A stretch of 64,000 bases of DNA from positions 1,648,202 through 1,712,201 of the forward strand of contig CM030938.1 of assembly GCA_018136815.1 (NCBI GenBank), written 5' to 3'. The notes under the pieces were generated by a model that worked only from the letters and a program-made list of their open reading frames with translations, searched no databases and was not told where the DNA came from. Source of the stretch: Isochrysis galbana. Taxonomy: Eukaryota > Haptophyta > Isochrysidales > Isochrysidaceae. The translations under genes were made by a program, and so were the position numbers. Positions 18,653-29,664 of the stretch are shown in pieces (within the stretch, counting starts at the first letter, position 1; each line of letters opens with the position of its first letter).

Positions 18653-20023
18653 ATGGAGGGCGGCCGCCGTCGCACCGAGGCCCCGCGGAAGGGGCGCAAA
18701 GCAGACGACGAAGCGAGGCAGCCGCTTCGCAACGAGAGCTCCTCGCGCAAGCAGCCTCACTGCCCGTCCTCGCGCAAGGAGAGCCCCTCGTCCTCATCTC
18801 ACAGGGAGAGGCCGTCTTCTTCTCGTAAGGGAGAGGGCTCCTCCACTTCTTCTCGAAGGAAGGAGGGCTCTAGTTCGCGCAGCAAGGAGGCAAAGCCTCG
18901 AGTTGGCCGGCACAGGGAGAGCCATGCGCGGCTGGTCGAGGAGGTGGAGATACCCGAGAATCTTGACCTTGAGGCTGGCAGGCCTTTGCGCAAGGAGAGG
19001 AAGGGGCGCACGCAGCAACCGCCGCCGGCTGCGCGAGTCTCAGGTAGCGAACGCGGGCTGTTTACTTTCGCGCTACTCGTTGTCGCTATTGCCGGCATGT
19101 CTGCATTCGTCATCGTCGGCAAGAGAGTGGCCGCCATGCTACACACACCACCGCCGCCCCCGCCACTGCCGCTGCCGCCCTCACCTCCGCCACCCTCGCA
19201 GTCTCCATCACTATCGCCTCCTCATCCACACCGACCGCCACCACTACCACCTCAGCCGTTTCGGATGCCGCTAGTGTGCGAACGCGTCTTTGCGCCCGAC
19301 AGCAAATTCTGGCACATGTGGGGCACACGCGAGACGTGGCGTCAAGCCGACCCTGGCGAGCTCCAGTGCTGGGATCGCTTGGGGACGGAGCAGTACTTTG
19401 ACAGCGTTGGACGTGGACATGGTTGTGACATCAACTGGTTCGAGGGCGCCAAGGGAGATCTTGGACTGCAGGAGTCGCGGCCGCCGTTTGGCACCGACGA
19501 ACCGGCACACGCTGTCCTCGGCTTTGATGAGGACTTGTACCGCTACTGCAGTGCCACCCTTGGGAAGCAGCAGTGGTACGACTCACGCGGTACCTCCGAA
19601 TTTAATGACGAGCTGGCACATCGCTGCGTTGACGCCAACCTGAACATACTCCGCCTGCTCTCGACACGCCCGAGCGCTGGTTGGACTATGTGCCAGAACC
19701 TGCACTGGCAGCTCTGCGCCGTGCAAGGAAAGCTGCCAGGTCAGCAAGATGATCGTAGCGTTCGCTTCGCATTCGCACCTTCAAAACTTGAACTCAACGA
19801 GTGGGAGCATCCGCGCTCGTATCCCTGCGATAAGGGCGGGTGCGAGGGTAAGTACGCAGTGGGGGACGTCTTTTACGGGGAGGCCTGCATATTCCAGCGC
19901 ATTTGCAAGAACAAGCCAGACATGTTCCTTGTCGCGGAAGGCAGTCCCGTTGTTTGTGAGCTCGACCTGTCCGCTTACCACGAGTTCACGTTGGAGCTGC
20001 GTGAGCGTGCGGGAGTGGGGTAG
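18653..20023 (+). CDS. Putative type II membrane protein with Cys-rich lumenal domain
   Basis: 456 residues from the ATG at 18653. Residues 1-130 are basic and Ser/Arg/Lys-rich, presumably cytosolic. Residues about 135-157 are a single membrane segment (GLFTFALLVVAIAGMSAFVI). Residues 165-210 are a proline-rich stalk. The remaining 240 residues carry 13 cysteines, many aromatic residues and repeated CxD-type spots (ELQCWDRLGTEQYF, RGHGCDINWFEGA, RYCSATLG, CDKGGCEGKY, GEACIFQRICKNK). A signal-anchor type II topology with a disulfide-rich head is typical of Golgi enzymes and cell-surface proteins. I recognise no catalytic family. Nothing resembling a DxD glycosyltransferase motif is obvious. 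It has no intron. Confidence 0.65.
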   Translation: MEGGRRRTEAPRKGRKADDEARQPLRNESSSRKQPHCPSSRKESPSSSSHRERPSSSRKGEGSSTSSRRKEGSSSRSKEAKPRVGRHRESHARLVEEVEIPENLDLEAGRPLRKERKGRTQQPPPAARVSGSERGLFTFALLVVAIAGMSAFVIVGKRVAAMLHTPPPPPPLPLPPSPPPPSQSPSLSPPHPHRPPPLPPQPFRMPLVCERVFAPDSKFWHMWGTRETWRQADPGELQCWDRLGTEQYFDSVGRGHGCDINWFEGAKGDLGLQESRPPFGTDEPAHAVLGFDEDLYRYCSATLGKQQWYDSRGTSEFNDELAHRCVDANLNILRLLSTRPSAGWTMCQNLHWQLCAVQGKLPGQQDDRSVRFAFAPSKLELNEWEHPRSYPCDKGGCEGKYAVGDVFYGEACIFQRICKNKPDMFLVAEGSPVVCELDLSAYHEFTLELRERAGVG

Positions 20024-21111
20024 GCGACAAGTGCGCATGGCGTAGCCTGTTGCCGCTCTCTTTTCGCGGCAGCCGGAGGGTGGGCGCGTGGGGGAGCTAG
20101 GGGGGCGGTCGGGGCTCTCTGGCCCTCTAGCCTACTTTGCTCTCAATCATGCATGCTATCCGGTATGATTATGATGTCTAATAGTATTATCGCCGCGCGC
20201 ACAGCCTTGGGCCCACTAGCTACTCTCACCCACACGTTCTAACCTTCCCTACCCCGCACGTCCTGGGCAACGGCCCCAATTCCATCACTTAGCCCCCAGG
20301 TATCGCAGCCGCCATTTAGGCCGCGACTCACAACTATCGTTAAAACGATAGGGTCATGGAGCGCGCGCGCCGCCTCCCTCCCTCGCTGCCGCCGCCCTCG
20401 CCGAGATGGACGAACTGCTGATGGACACTCCGCTGTCGCCGAAGCGACCGCGCCCAGACGACACGCCCAGCCAGGTGGGCACAGGAGCCACCTCACCACA
20501 CCCCCGCACCACCGCGAACAGCGTGCACGCACAGACCGCGCACCGCGCATGGGCAGGCAACCATGCTGGACCACTGCACCCACCTCACCCTCAACAGCCA
20601 CATCCACCACACTTTACCAGCTGGACGCTCCAATAGGGAAGGGCTCCGGGCCTGGCCCCTACATTGCCGCGGTACCGCCCTCATGCTCGTGCACGAGTGC
20701 ACGAGGGGCCGGCCCGGCGCCATCAAAAGCCAAGCCCCTCTGGGCGGCTGGCACCTCATCTGCAATGTGTATTGCAATGACCACTGTTGGACCCAAAATG
20801 TGGGAGCCGGAATCGACACCAACTGGCCAGAGGTGGGGACACCCAAGCAAGCGACAGAAAAAAACTTCATAATATTCTTACCGCACTCGCGGCGAATGGA
20901 CAGGGTCTGTGATCTAACGTTAGATCAGGATTTGGGGGGTCTAACACCACTCGGACGGAGGTGTTAGACAAGTTCCTCCAAAGGAGGTGTTAGACTCTAA
21001 CAGTTAGGTGTTAGACATATGGGTTCTATTTTTAGCTCACAGCCTGCCGCTTGGCCCCGCACGCCGCATGCCCCGTCTTGTGGCGATCTCGGCAGGCGGC
21101 AGGGGGGCGGA
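20024..21111 (+). mobile_element. MERA-family remnant and flanks
   Basis: At 20356 a frame starts ATG GAG CGC GCG after CACAACTATCG...ACGATAGGGTC, matching the start context of the family at 9488 and 10893. It breaks after about 20 codons. A second frame from 20406 (MDELLMDTPLSPKRPRPDDT) resembles the MDIDSP / KRPRPP stretches of the intact ORF. The rest is degenerate. Near 20920-21005 the motif GGTGTTAGAC is repeated. No functional gene. Confidence 0.5.
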
Positions 21112-21290
21112 GAACTGCTCAACTGCAACGGAACTGCTCAACTGCAACGGAACTGCTCAACTGCAACGGAACTGCTCAACTGCAGGGAACTGCTCAACTG
21201 CAGGGAACTGCTCAACTGCAGGGAACTGCTCAACTGCAGGGAACTGCTCAACTGCAGGGAACTGCTCAACTGCAGGGAACTGCTCACCCT
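21112..21290. repeat. Minisatellite, 19-bp then 18-bp units
   Basis: Three units of GAACTGCTCAACTGCAACG (19 bp), then six units of GAACTGCTCAACTGCAGG (18 bp), then a partial unit. The switch from ACG to GG changes the period by one base and moves the array from non-coding-compatible to codon-compatible. It lies in no recognised gene. Confidence 0.95.
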
Positions 21291-21492
21291 TCCTCGTCTC
21301 CTCCATGTAGACGTGTGACGTGTGACGAAACTTGTTGTCTGCTTTTACGCGGTCGGTGCTCTTTGGTGTGGACATACACTCATCAGTGCTCTTTGGTGTG
21401 AGACGTGGATCGTGAATTTCAACGAGATATCGACCCTGCCCCAAATCGAGTGAAGGGAGTCAGACCACGTGTGTGTTTCAACATGTGAAGTG

Positions 21493-21900
21493 TCAAGTTG
21501 AGTCAAGTAACCTCCAGGTGACAACGAAAGGTGTTAGCAGGGATGGGGATAATTGAACGCTTTTGGTCTCCACTGCACCCGTGCCCAAGCCTTCCCAAGT
21601 ATCTTCACCCGCTACCCAAGTCGATAGGCCGCCTACGGACGCGTGGGTTGCCAAGGATGGAGTCTCAGGAGCCTTACCCGGATCCTGGGAACAGTCCATC
21701 TCCACATCCTCATCATCCGCATCATCGAGTCTGTCTACAGTCGCGCCCTCAAGAAGACCGTCATCACCTGGAAGAGTGGTGAAAACTTCATCTGGGTCGA
21801 CGGGTTCATCAGCAGGGTAGGTCTCGCCGGCAAACTCCTCTCCCGCCGCTACCTCATCATCGTCCCACGTGAATTTCTCGCCCTTAGTTAGGGACACCAT
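21493..21900 (-). CDS. Hypothetical acidic protein (low support)
   Basis: 135 residues, very acidic in the middle (DDGLLEGATVDRLDDADDED). The first residues (MVSLTKGEKFTWDDDEV) faintly recall the LTKKGxKFxWT segment that follows reverse transcriptase in Ty3/gypsy polyproteins, but the resemblance is too short to rely on. The context is transposon debris. It could equally be a chance open frame. Confidence 0.2.
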   Translation of the reverse strand: MVSLTKGEKFTWDDDEVAAGEEFAGETYPADEPVDPDEVFTTLPGDDGLLEGATVDRLDDADDEDVEMDCSQDPGKAPETPSLATHASVGGLSTWVAGEDTWEGLGTGAVETKSVQLSPSLLTPFVVTWRLLDST

Positions 21901-22852
21901 CTAATTGTATCAGCTCTCGTCCAGCGACCCGTCAGCAGTGAGAAGCGCGCCAGTGTGCTCAAAAACTTGCGCGCCGCGGGCGATGCGGCTACCTTCTTTT
22001 GTGTGCCGTGTAATACCAGTGGGCGATGAGGATGCGCCTGTCGGAAGCAGTCAGCATGTTCCCTCCCCCCGCCCCCAACCAGACGTCCTCACAATCATTT
22101 CGCGGTTCGCGGGGGCGATCGGCGATCACCGCTCGTCACTCATCTTCACGCTCGCCCTTGTTTTCTAAGTGCAAAAATTGGCAAAAACCTAGTTCTAGGC
22201 AACGTACTCCTAAGCTCATCAGATAGCGAGGAAGAGAGGAGGTGAAAAGGTGATGAGAGGCGCGACCGTAGCAAGAAACTATGTAGGGGCGCCGGTCACC
22301 ATCACAAGAAGGCAGCACGCTAAGAAACCTCTATACATATTGTAGCTCTCGGCAATCCGCGCAAGAAACCCAGCTTAAGAAACTCCTATGGTCTCGCGGC
22401 CGAGCGCTAAGGAAAGTATAGAGTGCGCCCCTACTGTAAGAACTTCATGTGTGAGGGCCGCGGCAGCTTCAGTTAGTTGGCGGTGTGAACGAACTCTGCT
22501 ATGAGGATCTTCGTTCTTCGGCAAATATCTCTCTCCCCCCTTCTGTTCCCCCTCCTCTCTCCCTCTCTCCCTCTCTTATCTAGATCTCCCTCTCTCCCTC
22601 TCTCTCTCTCCTCTCCTAATGGACGACGGGTAGATATTCTCTCTCTCCCCCCCCCCCCCCCCCTCCAAAACTCACTTTTCCCAAATTTCTCGGCGATATT
22701 ATTAACTTTGGGTTCTGGTGATTTATTTCGTAAACGAGGGGCTGGCTTGGGAGAAGGGTGGAGCTGTCTGGCCGGCGCGTGCTGTGGTGCCTGCCGCGCT
22801 GCTCGGCCGCCTCCCCTTCCTCTTCCCTTCCCCCCCCTCCTTCCACGTGTGC
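21901..22852. other. Intergenic; CT tract before the coiled-coil gene
   Basis: No protein recognised. AAGAAAC occurs several times at 22270-22385 (GCAAGAAACT, GCTAAGAAACC, GCGCAAGAAACCC, TTAAGAAACTC), spaced 35-60 bases apart. From 22530 to 22660 the sequence is CT-rich with a poly-C run, forming the putative 5' region of the next gene. Confidence 0.4.
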
Positions 22853-25800
22853 ATGCGCGAGACGATGTTTTCCAGCCACGGCGGCGCGACGCCTCCGTCT
22901 CCTGACGACTTTGGGCTCGCAGTGCGCCGCCTGGCAGCGGTGGCTCTCTCACCTTCGCCTTCTCCTTCCCCCTCTCTCTCTCCCAGGCTTGGAGCAGGGA
23001 GAGCGGGAGGGGGAGGCGAAGGACGATGGCTCTGGAGTGGGGGCGATACGCCGTCCGTGCTCGCCCCAGCCGTGGGAGAGGGAGTAGGTGAAGGAGGCGA
23101 GGCGGTGTGGCCGGGCTTTGAGGATGGGGAGCCGTTGGGACAGCAGAGGCTACCCGATGGGTACCCCTCGCTCTGCTCAGAGAAGGAAGGGGAGGGAGGA
23201 GTAGGTGAGCTCTCTTCGTCCGCCGCAGCTTGCGGGGTCGGGGCTCGAATTCCACGTCCCAGACCTCTCTCACCCACCCTCTCTCCCCCTGTCTCCTTGG
23301 CGGTAGCGGAGAGGAGTGGAGCGCGGAGGGCGGGAGGGACCCAGGGGGGAAATAGTAAGCAAGGGACAGCACTCTTGGCAGCCGCTGCCGCATCCGACGG
23401 GTTGAGCCAACACATCGTCACCCACAATTCGCCGGCAGCGCGAAAAGCATACATGTCTTCTACTCTTTTCTCACCGGTCGCCACTGGCGAGCAGGAAGGA
23501 CGAGGGCGCTGCGCAACTGCTGCCACAGATGAGGTGTTGACGAAGCAACTGTTGCTACAGAGAGGGCCAGAGGCGCCAGTGGTGGACGACGAGGGGCAGC
23601 CGCCGCTTCACCCGCCTGCTAGAGCGGCCGAAAGCAAGCCCAGGCGGTGCGGCTGCGGCCACGCCGTGCGCCAAGGGCAGAGCTACTCCTCCCTCCATGC
23701 TGGCCGCGCCGGCACGCAGCCCCCAGCGCCCACCGCGCCGCCAGATCTATCCGCCTTCGCCGTCGAGGTCGACCCCTTGCTCTTCGAACGCGCGAACGGC
23801 GAGGGTGGTGGAGAGGACCGCGAGAAGTGCAACGACGAGCATCTACCGGCGCCTTCCTATAGCTGGACATCGTGCCGAGCTAATGCGCCGGACAATCCGA
23901 CCGACGCGAAGATGCGAGCGTTGCAATCGCAGCTTCTTGCAGCGGTCAAGAGCAATCGGCTGCTCTTGCGGCACATCAGCAGCAGCGACGGCTCGGCCGC
24001 GCATGCGTCGGCCGAGGCAGCGAGTACCGATTCGCGCGGGTCAAACGGGTCTGCGCGTGCGAGGCGCACGCGGCCATCTACCGCTCGTATTGCACCGGCT
24101 GTGGAACCCATGCACCTTCATCCTGCTCACATCAACGCTTGCCGCAGGGCGTCACAAGGAATCCCAATTGCGCAAGTGGGTGCGACTTTGCCCACTCGCC
24201 GCCCGAGTACCGACGGACGCATGGCGAAGTGCGCACTTACTACACAGAGCGAGTTATCAGAGCCCGAGCTTGGCCATTGCGCCTACGCGCGCCTCTCGGG
24301 CGCCAGCCTATGGTCAAACAGCGGTGATGAGCAACAGCGGCAGGGCGCCTATGAATCAGCTATCGCTTCACGGGACCACAGACTGTGCAATGGTGGTGGC
24401 ATGGATCCGGGCTTGCTCTCAGCCGCAGCTGGTGTGGCCGAGACGCACGCTGCAGCCGCGTGGCGTCGGCGAGAGACAAACGCCCAGTATGCGGCAGAAC
24501 AGCGCCGAGAAGCTAGTGTGGCCCGTGCAATTGGCCGGAGTCGAGCCGAAAGGGGAGGTGCTCATGACCCCAGCAATTTTGGCGCGAGTGAGGAGGCCTT
24601 GTCGCGGGATGCAACCGTCCGCCAGCTGTTCGCGCGTCTGATGGCTGCGGAAAAGGCACTGGCTGAGGAGCGGGCGAGAAGTGCCGCGGCGCTGCGCGAG
24701 ACCAAGGCACGGCACGAGTCCGAACTCAGCCTCGTAGCAGAGCTGGATCGGATGGACGTCACGTCGGCCAACATGACGGCCGCCCGGATCGCTCAGGAAC
24801 TGGCGCAGGCGGTGGCGCAACTAGAGGCGCTCGGCGATGAGCTCGACTTTGCGGTAGATCATCTGCCCAGACCGGTCGAGCTTGCCACTAGGCCGATGAG
24901 TGACGAGACAAGCCTCCCCCTGACGGCGTGCAACATGAGCGATGCACTCCTCTGGCCGCGTGGGGATGCCTCCATGGACGCTCCAGCTCAGTCACCTGTG
25001 CTGAGATCGGTCGACGGTTCCGGCTCTGCCTCCCGAAAGGTGTCGCCCATGCCCTTTACTATGGAAGCGCCAGATGGTTCGCCACATGGGTCCCTCGACG
25101 CATCCGTCGAGGCTGCGCTTGCGCAAGCGAACACCATGCTTACCGCTATGATACGTGGCAATGGAACCGTCGTGGAACCAAGTGAAGATGGCCGTAGCTT
25201 AGAGACGCAGGTGGTCGCGCCGGAGACACCTGCCGCGCAGGAACTGCTCCCGGCCACCCCGCTCACGCTCGCAGGCCCTTCGGCAGGCACCCAGATGAGT
25301 GCAAGCAGTGGCCCACACAGAGAATGTGGCGTGGCAGTGACGGCTGAGCAAACGAGCAGTAGGCAGTCCTCGCCGGCCGTCGCACGTGCGTCCCCCACCG
25401 ATGTCTCAACGGCCCTGTCGGTGGCGGAGGCTGAGGCCTTGCGGCTGCGCTTCGCGCTGGAGAGCGCCGAGGCTCGGCGGCGTCACGAGGTGTCGGCAGC
25501 TAAAGAAGCTCTGCGCGAGGCAAGGTCCGTCGCAGAGACTGCACGTCAGCGGGCAGCAAAGGCGGAAGCAGATTCGGCAGCGCATGCATCAGAGACGGCT
25601 CGAGCGTCCGCCGCCGCCGTCGCCGCCGCAGCGATCTCGGCATCGGCAATCGTTGCAAGCGAATCGCTGCGGGGCGCCCTCAACGACGCGGATGTGGCTC
25701 TCGCCAGCGAACGAGCCGATCGTGCGATGTTGCAGCACTTGGCGCTCGAGGCAAGCGAGCGCGCGCGCACAGCGGAGGCGGAGGCGTCGCAGCGTGCCAC

Positions 25801-26709
25801 GTCGGAACGCTCGGCAGCGGAGGTAGTTGCCGCGGCGAGGGATGCGCATGTGCACGCATTGGCTGTATCGAGCGCACAGTTGCGCGACGCCTTGGATGCT
25901 CGCCGCGCCGCTGAAAGTGAGGCGGCAGCCCTCAAGGCTCAGTTGGTTAGCGCTCGAGATGACTTACAGGGAGCCCTAGAGACACATAGTGACGTCTTGC
26001 GGGCATGTGAAACGCTTGAGGCCCACTTGGCGTCGGCACGTAGCGAGTTTCAGCAAGCGTTCATTCGCCACGCAGAATCCGAGTGCGTGCGACAAAAGCT
26101 TGAGGACGAGATGGCAAGGAAGCTCCAAGAAGCGGACGAGTTGCTGGACTCGTCTGGGACGCAGCAAAAGAGACTCGTAGATGCCGAGAGCCAAATGGCG
26201 ACCACGCTGGCTCTGCTCCAGACTTCTCAACAGACGATTGCAAAGGCTGAGGAGGATCAGCGAGGGCTTGAGGCGCGGTTGGCTGAGGCCGTCAAAGGGC
26301 AAGCGCGGGCCCAGCTTGCGGCGGAGGCGGAGGCGGAGCGGCGCTTGCAGGCTGAGGAGAAGTGCCATGACCTTAAGTTACAGCTTGCCCAAGCTGCGCA
26401 GGCGGAGACAAGAGCGAAGCTCCGCGCAGAGGTGGAGTCGCAGCGATGTCTGAAAACTGTGCAGGAGCGGCAGTTTCTCGAGTCTCAGCTGGCCGAAGCC
26501 GCCCAAGCGGAGGCCAATGCAGAGGTGAGGGCGGAGGAGGTATCGGAACGGGCGGCCTCGGCGTGCGCCACGGGGCTAGTTGAGTGCCAGATCTTGCAAA
26601 ATGAGCTTTGCCACTTGGAGCGCGAGGCCGTCATGACGGTGGGCCGAGCGGCGGGCACACACCGTGCCAAGGAAGAAGTAGTCACGGCACAGGCAAAGTG
26701 CGCGTCTCA
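22853..26709 (+). CDS. Long coiled-coil protein, 3' end lost in assembly gap
   Basis: The first ATG in the open frame is at 22853 (MRETMFSSHGG). The frame stays open for 1285 codons until the run of N at 26710. Residues 1-560 are Gly/Ser/Pro/Arg-rich and probably disordered. Residues about 590-665 (LFARLMAAEKALAEERARSA) and 856 onward (AEAEALRLRFALESAEARRR through LEARLAEAVKGQARAQ) are heptad-patterned Ala/Glu/Arg-rich coiled coil. A repeated motif, LAEAxxxxARAxLxAExExxRxL, occurs at least three times at the end (LAEAVKGQARAQ, LAQAAQAETRAK, LAEAAQAEANAE). Such proteins are usually structural: centrosome, basal body, cytoskeleton or Golgi tethers. No motor, kinase or membrane segment is visible. 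The true end and any introns past the gap are unknown. Confidence 0.6.
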
Positions 26710-26809
26710 NNNNNNNNNNNNNNNNNNNNNNNNNNNNNNNNNNNNNNNNNNNNNNNNNNNNNNNNNNNNNNNNNNNNNNNNNNNNNNNNNNNNNNNNNNN
26801 NNNNNNNNN
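26710..26809. other. Assembly gap of exactly 100 N
   Basis: Exactly 100 undetermined bases, the usual placeholder for a gap of unknown length. It interrupts the coiled-coil gene on the plus strand and a transposon frame on the minus strand, so the two flanks need not be adjacent in the genome. Confidence 0.98.
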
Positions 26810-27277
26810 GAGTTTTTTGATGTATTTATCGTCTTCTGAGACTCTCACCTCTTCCCGTTTTGTTTCCCCCGACTCCTGGTGGGGCTCTACTCCTTTTGGT
26901 CTGGACTTCTCTCCGGGGCCGGGTGGTGGACGTTCCGACGACTTGTCCAGTATTTGTCGCGCGTGGACGACCACGGCGCCCCATGAGTCCAGGAATTCCG
27001 CTTTGCGGATCGTGCGGCCCTCGTGTTCGAAGACCTCCGGGAGGTGTTCGACATAGGTCGAGCACTCTTCCCTACTATAGGGCGTCGTGAAGTTATCTCC
27101 TTTGAACACGTTGTGTATCACGTTCGCGTGCAATGTCTCCCACATTCTCGCCCACGCGGCGCGAATCATGCATGCGCCAAGAGGCGGCGCGCGGGGGGGG
27201 GGGGGGTTGGCTCTCGCCCGCCCCCTAAAGGGGAGTCGAGAGAGAGGGGGGGGGGGGGGGGCGAGGCCCCTCTCCAT
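26810..27277 (-). mobile_element. MERA-family transposon ORF, truncated by the gap
   Basis: The frame starts MVAMERGLAPPPPPLSRLPF (ATG 27286, or 27277 for MERG). Its start context, TTGGTCGCCATGGAG, is the same as that of the ORF starting at 10893. After a Pro/Arg-rich leader it reads MIRAAWARMWETLHANVIHN, EECSTYVEHLPEVFEHEGRT and WGAVVVHARQILDKSSERPP, which I do not recognise, and it is still open where the N run begins. It supports a multi-copy element sharing the 5' end but not the body. Confidence 0.5.
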
Positions 27278-27286
27278 GGCGACCAA

Positions 27287-27769
27287 TCATGGGATTTGTT
27301 GTCTTGTCCTTGCATTTATTCTTTTTTAAACTTTTTTCGTTTCGCCTTGTTCTTGTTCAGAATCAGAATAGGTCGAAATTTCAAGTAGTTGATCTTCGCT
27401 CAAAGTGGCGGGGGGGTCCGGAGGAGTGAAGAGACGCGTCGGTGCGCTTCATCGCAACCAAGTATAGGCACCTAGTTGTCGCACTCCCATTGTACGAACG
27501 GCCAAAAATTTAATTTCGATTTCATCACTTCTCACATCCGCAGCATTAGGATTAGACCACAGAAGCACATAAAAGAAGGTGGAACCCAGCATGGGACTAC
27601 CCCACCAAATCAGCCGATTTAAAATCCTATCCCCTGAGAAGAACGACCAAGAGATACAGGTTCGCGGCGGAGGTCACAGTGCACCGGCTGAGCCGCCCAT
27701 GTCCGAGAGAAAACCGTGGCATGGAAATACAACTCTAATGATCACTAATGCATGAGGTGAAGCGGCATC
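27287..27769. other. Intergenic, nothing recognised
   Basis: AT-richer sequence between the transposon start and the stop codon of the next minus-strand gene. No repeats or open frames of note. Confidence 0.5.
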
Positions 27770-29642
27770 TCAAATGTTCGAGAGGACGAAATCGATGATG
27801 TTCCCGGTGATGAACAAGCAGAACAGTCTGAAGGCGGCACCGCTGCGTCGCCGCCGGGCGTCAAGCCGGTCGTGATACGTGTAAAACGCTGCAGCCAGAG
27901 CGCGCGTGAGCTCCGGCTCCGACTTGACCGCTATGAAGAGCGGTGCATGCCGGCGGCTCTTCGCGGCTTCTGAATCCAGAACTGTCGCAAGAAGCTGTGC
28001 GTCAGTCAACGCCGCAGACGGAGAGCGTGCGATGAGCGGAGGCGGTGTGGCAGGAGTGCCTGAACGTGTCCGCATAGCGGTGTCGATAAAGCCGTGCAGG
28101 ATGCGGCGCGGGATGGAACGATAGCACAGCTCGCGCACGAGTAAGGACGTGGCGGCAGAAATCTCTGCCGGTGGAAGGATAGCGGCGGACTTCGCGTCTG
28201 CCACTGTGGCTTCGGCCCGTTCCTCTGGTGCTTTGCTCCCTTGGTCGCCGGCTGCCGCAGGCATGGATGCTGAAGCGAATGGCATCGCGCGCGATGAGAA
28301 GGGCACAAAAGGGATGCGTGAGAGGGGTGGCTTGGCCCACCAGCGCTTCCCCAATGTGGCGAGCCTCTCACTCTCGCCATCCTGGCCCAGCAGAGTGCTT
28401 TGCACAAGCAGGTTCATCATGAGCGGTGTGACGGTCGCCGCCGTCGCTTGCGATGCAGAAATGAGCTCGGCAGTAGTCGGTGCACCAGTGGCCGCACTGA
28501 CCGCGCGTGAGAGACGAAGCTCAGCCTGCAATAGCGACAAATGGTGGAATCGGTTGGTCAAAACAGCGCGATGAGGCCGCCGGCGCATGAGAATTGCCGC
28601 AGCCTCAGAGCTTTTAAGCAAGTAAGCAAAGCTACGCCGGCTTGGAGAGGAATCGGCTAGGGAGGGCGTGGGTGCGGTTCTGCACTGAGTTAGCGAGCAG
28701 TAGGTGCAGCACTAGCATGGCACTGGCATACACCTGCATGGTTGTGAGAGTGTCTCCCGACGAGAGCGAGCGGGCAAGCTCGAGCAAACCGCCGACATGG
28801 ACGCCTGGGGTGCTAATCAATTTCGCTGACGCGCTCCCGTCTCCCCCACCGGTAGTCACGGGCGCCACCTCTGCAGCTGCAAGTCGCAGCGCGCCCCACG
28901 GCTTCTGCTCCAAAGCCGTGAGAGCAGCGGCCACCCGCATCGCGTGAACCGTCGTCATCTCTTCCATAGTGAGAACGTCAGGGACTAACTCCACCTCTTC
29001 AGAAGAGCTCTTGCCCGATGCAGCGGATCCGTCGCCCTCCGCTGAGCCTTCAGCGGGAGATGGCCGTGGCGCGCCAGCAGCGAGCGCTGCGACGGCCGCG
29101 TTGTGTTGTGCGACGGGCGCCTCGCCCGAAGCATACACATCGGCCGGCGTGGCCGGAGCGGGTATGGTGGCCTCTGACACGGCAGTTCCCCCTACCGTAT
29201 TCCCGGACGCCCCCTCATCTGTCGTCTTCTTCGTCATCTCCCTGGCCGTGGCGAGCGCCGCCTCGTGCTCAGCGGCAACAGCCGCCTTTGCTGCGGCAGG
29301 TGCCTGGTGCGCGGCCGCCTTGGCGACATCGGTTGTGGAGATCTGTCGTGTGAGCGGCGCGGTCTGCAGTTGCGCCAGACGTGGCAGCGCCTCACTCACT
29401 GCCGCCGCCAGGCTGTCCGCAGAGGCGAGGGCTCCATGCGGCGCATGTCTCGAAAGGCTCTGCGCCACCACACTCTCAACGACCTGGGCAACGGCAGCAT
29501 CAGGCGCTCGCAGACCGAGAAGCAATGCGTCGAAACGGCGGCGGCGCGCGGTAGCGCGCGCCACCGCGAACTCATCGGGCCCTCCAAAGACGCCCCGAAC
29601 GCCCGCACGGCGCAGTCGCAGCGAGCGTCTCGCTGCGAGCAT
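27770..29642 (-). CDS. Two-exon protein of unknown function, probably organellar
   Basis: Proposed spliced CDS: complement of 27770-28603 and 28686-29642 (596 residues). The 82-nt intron is GT-AG and both sides are phase 0. The intron removes the stop at 28632 that otherwise splits the locus into two abutting frames. The N terminus (MLAARRSLRLRRAGVRGVFG) is an arginine-rich, acid-free stretch like a mitochondrial presequence. The protein is Ala-rich and mostly helical. The middle (about 110-215) is low complexity (APAAAKAAVAAEHEAALATA). The C terminus ends with a hydrophobic, possibly membrane-facing segment (FRLFCLFITGNIIDFVLSNI). I recognise no domain. The gene is divergent from the mL45-like gene across the GGAGA tract. 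Confidence 0.55.
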
Positions 29643-29664
29643 CGTGTCCACGTTCGTGGACGGC

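Noticed and set aside
22473..23526. Minus-strand frames opposite the coiled-coil gene
   Set aside because: Shadows of the GC-rich N-terminal part. The plus frame continues for 1285 codons into a clear coiled coil.
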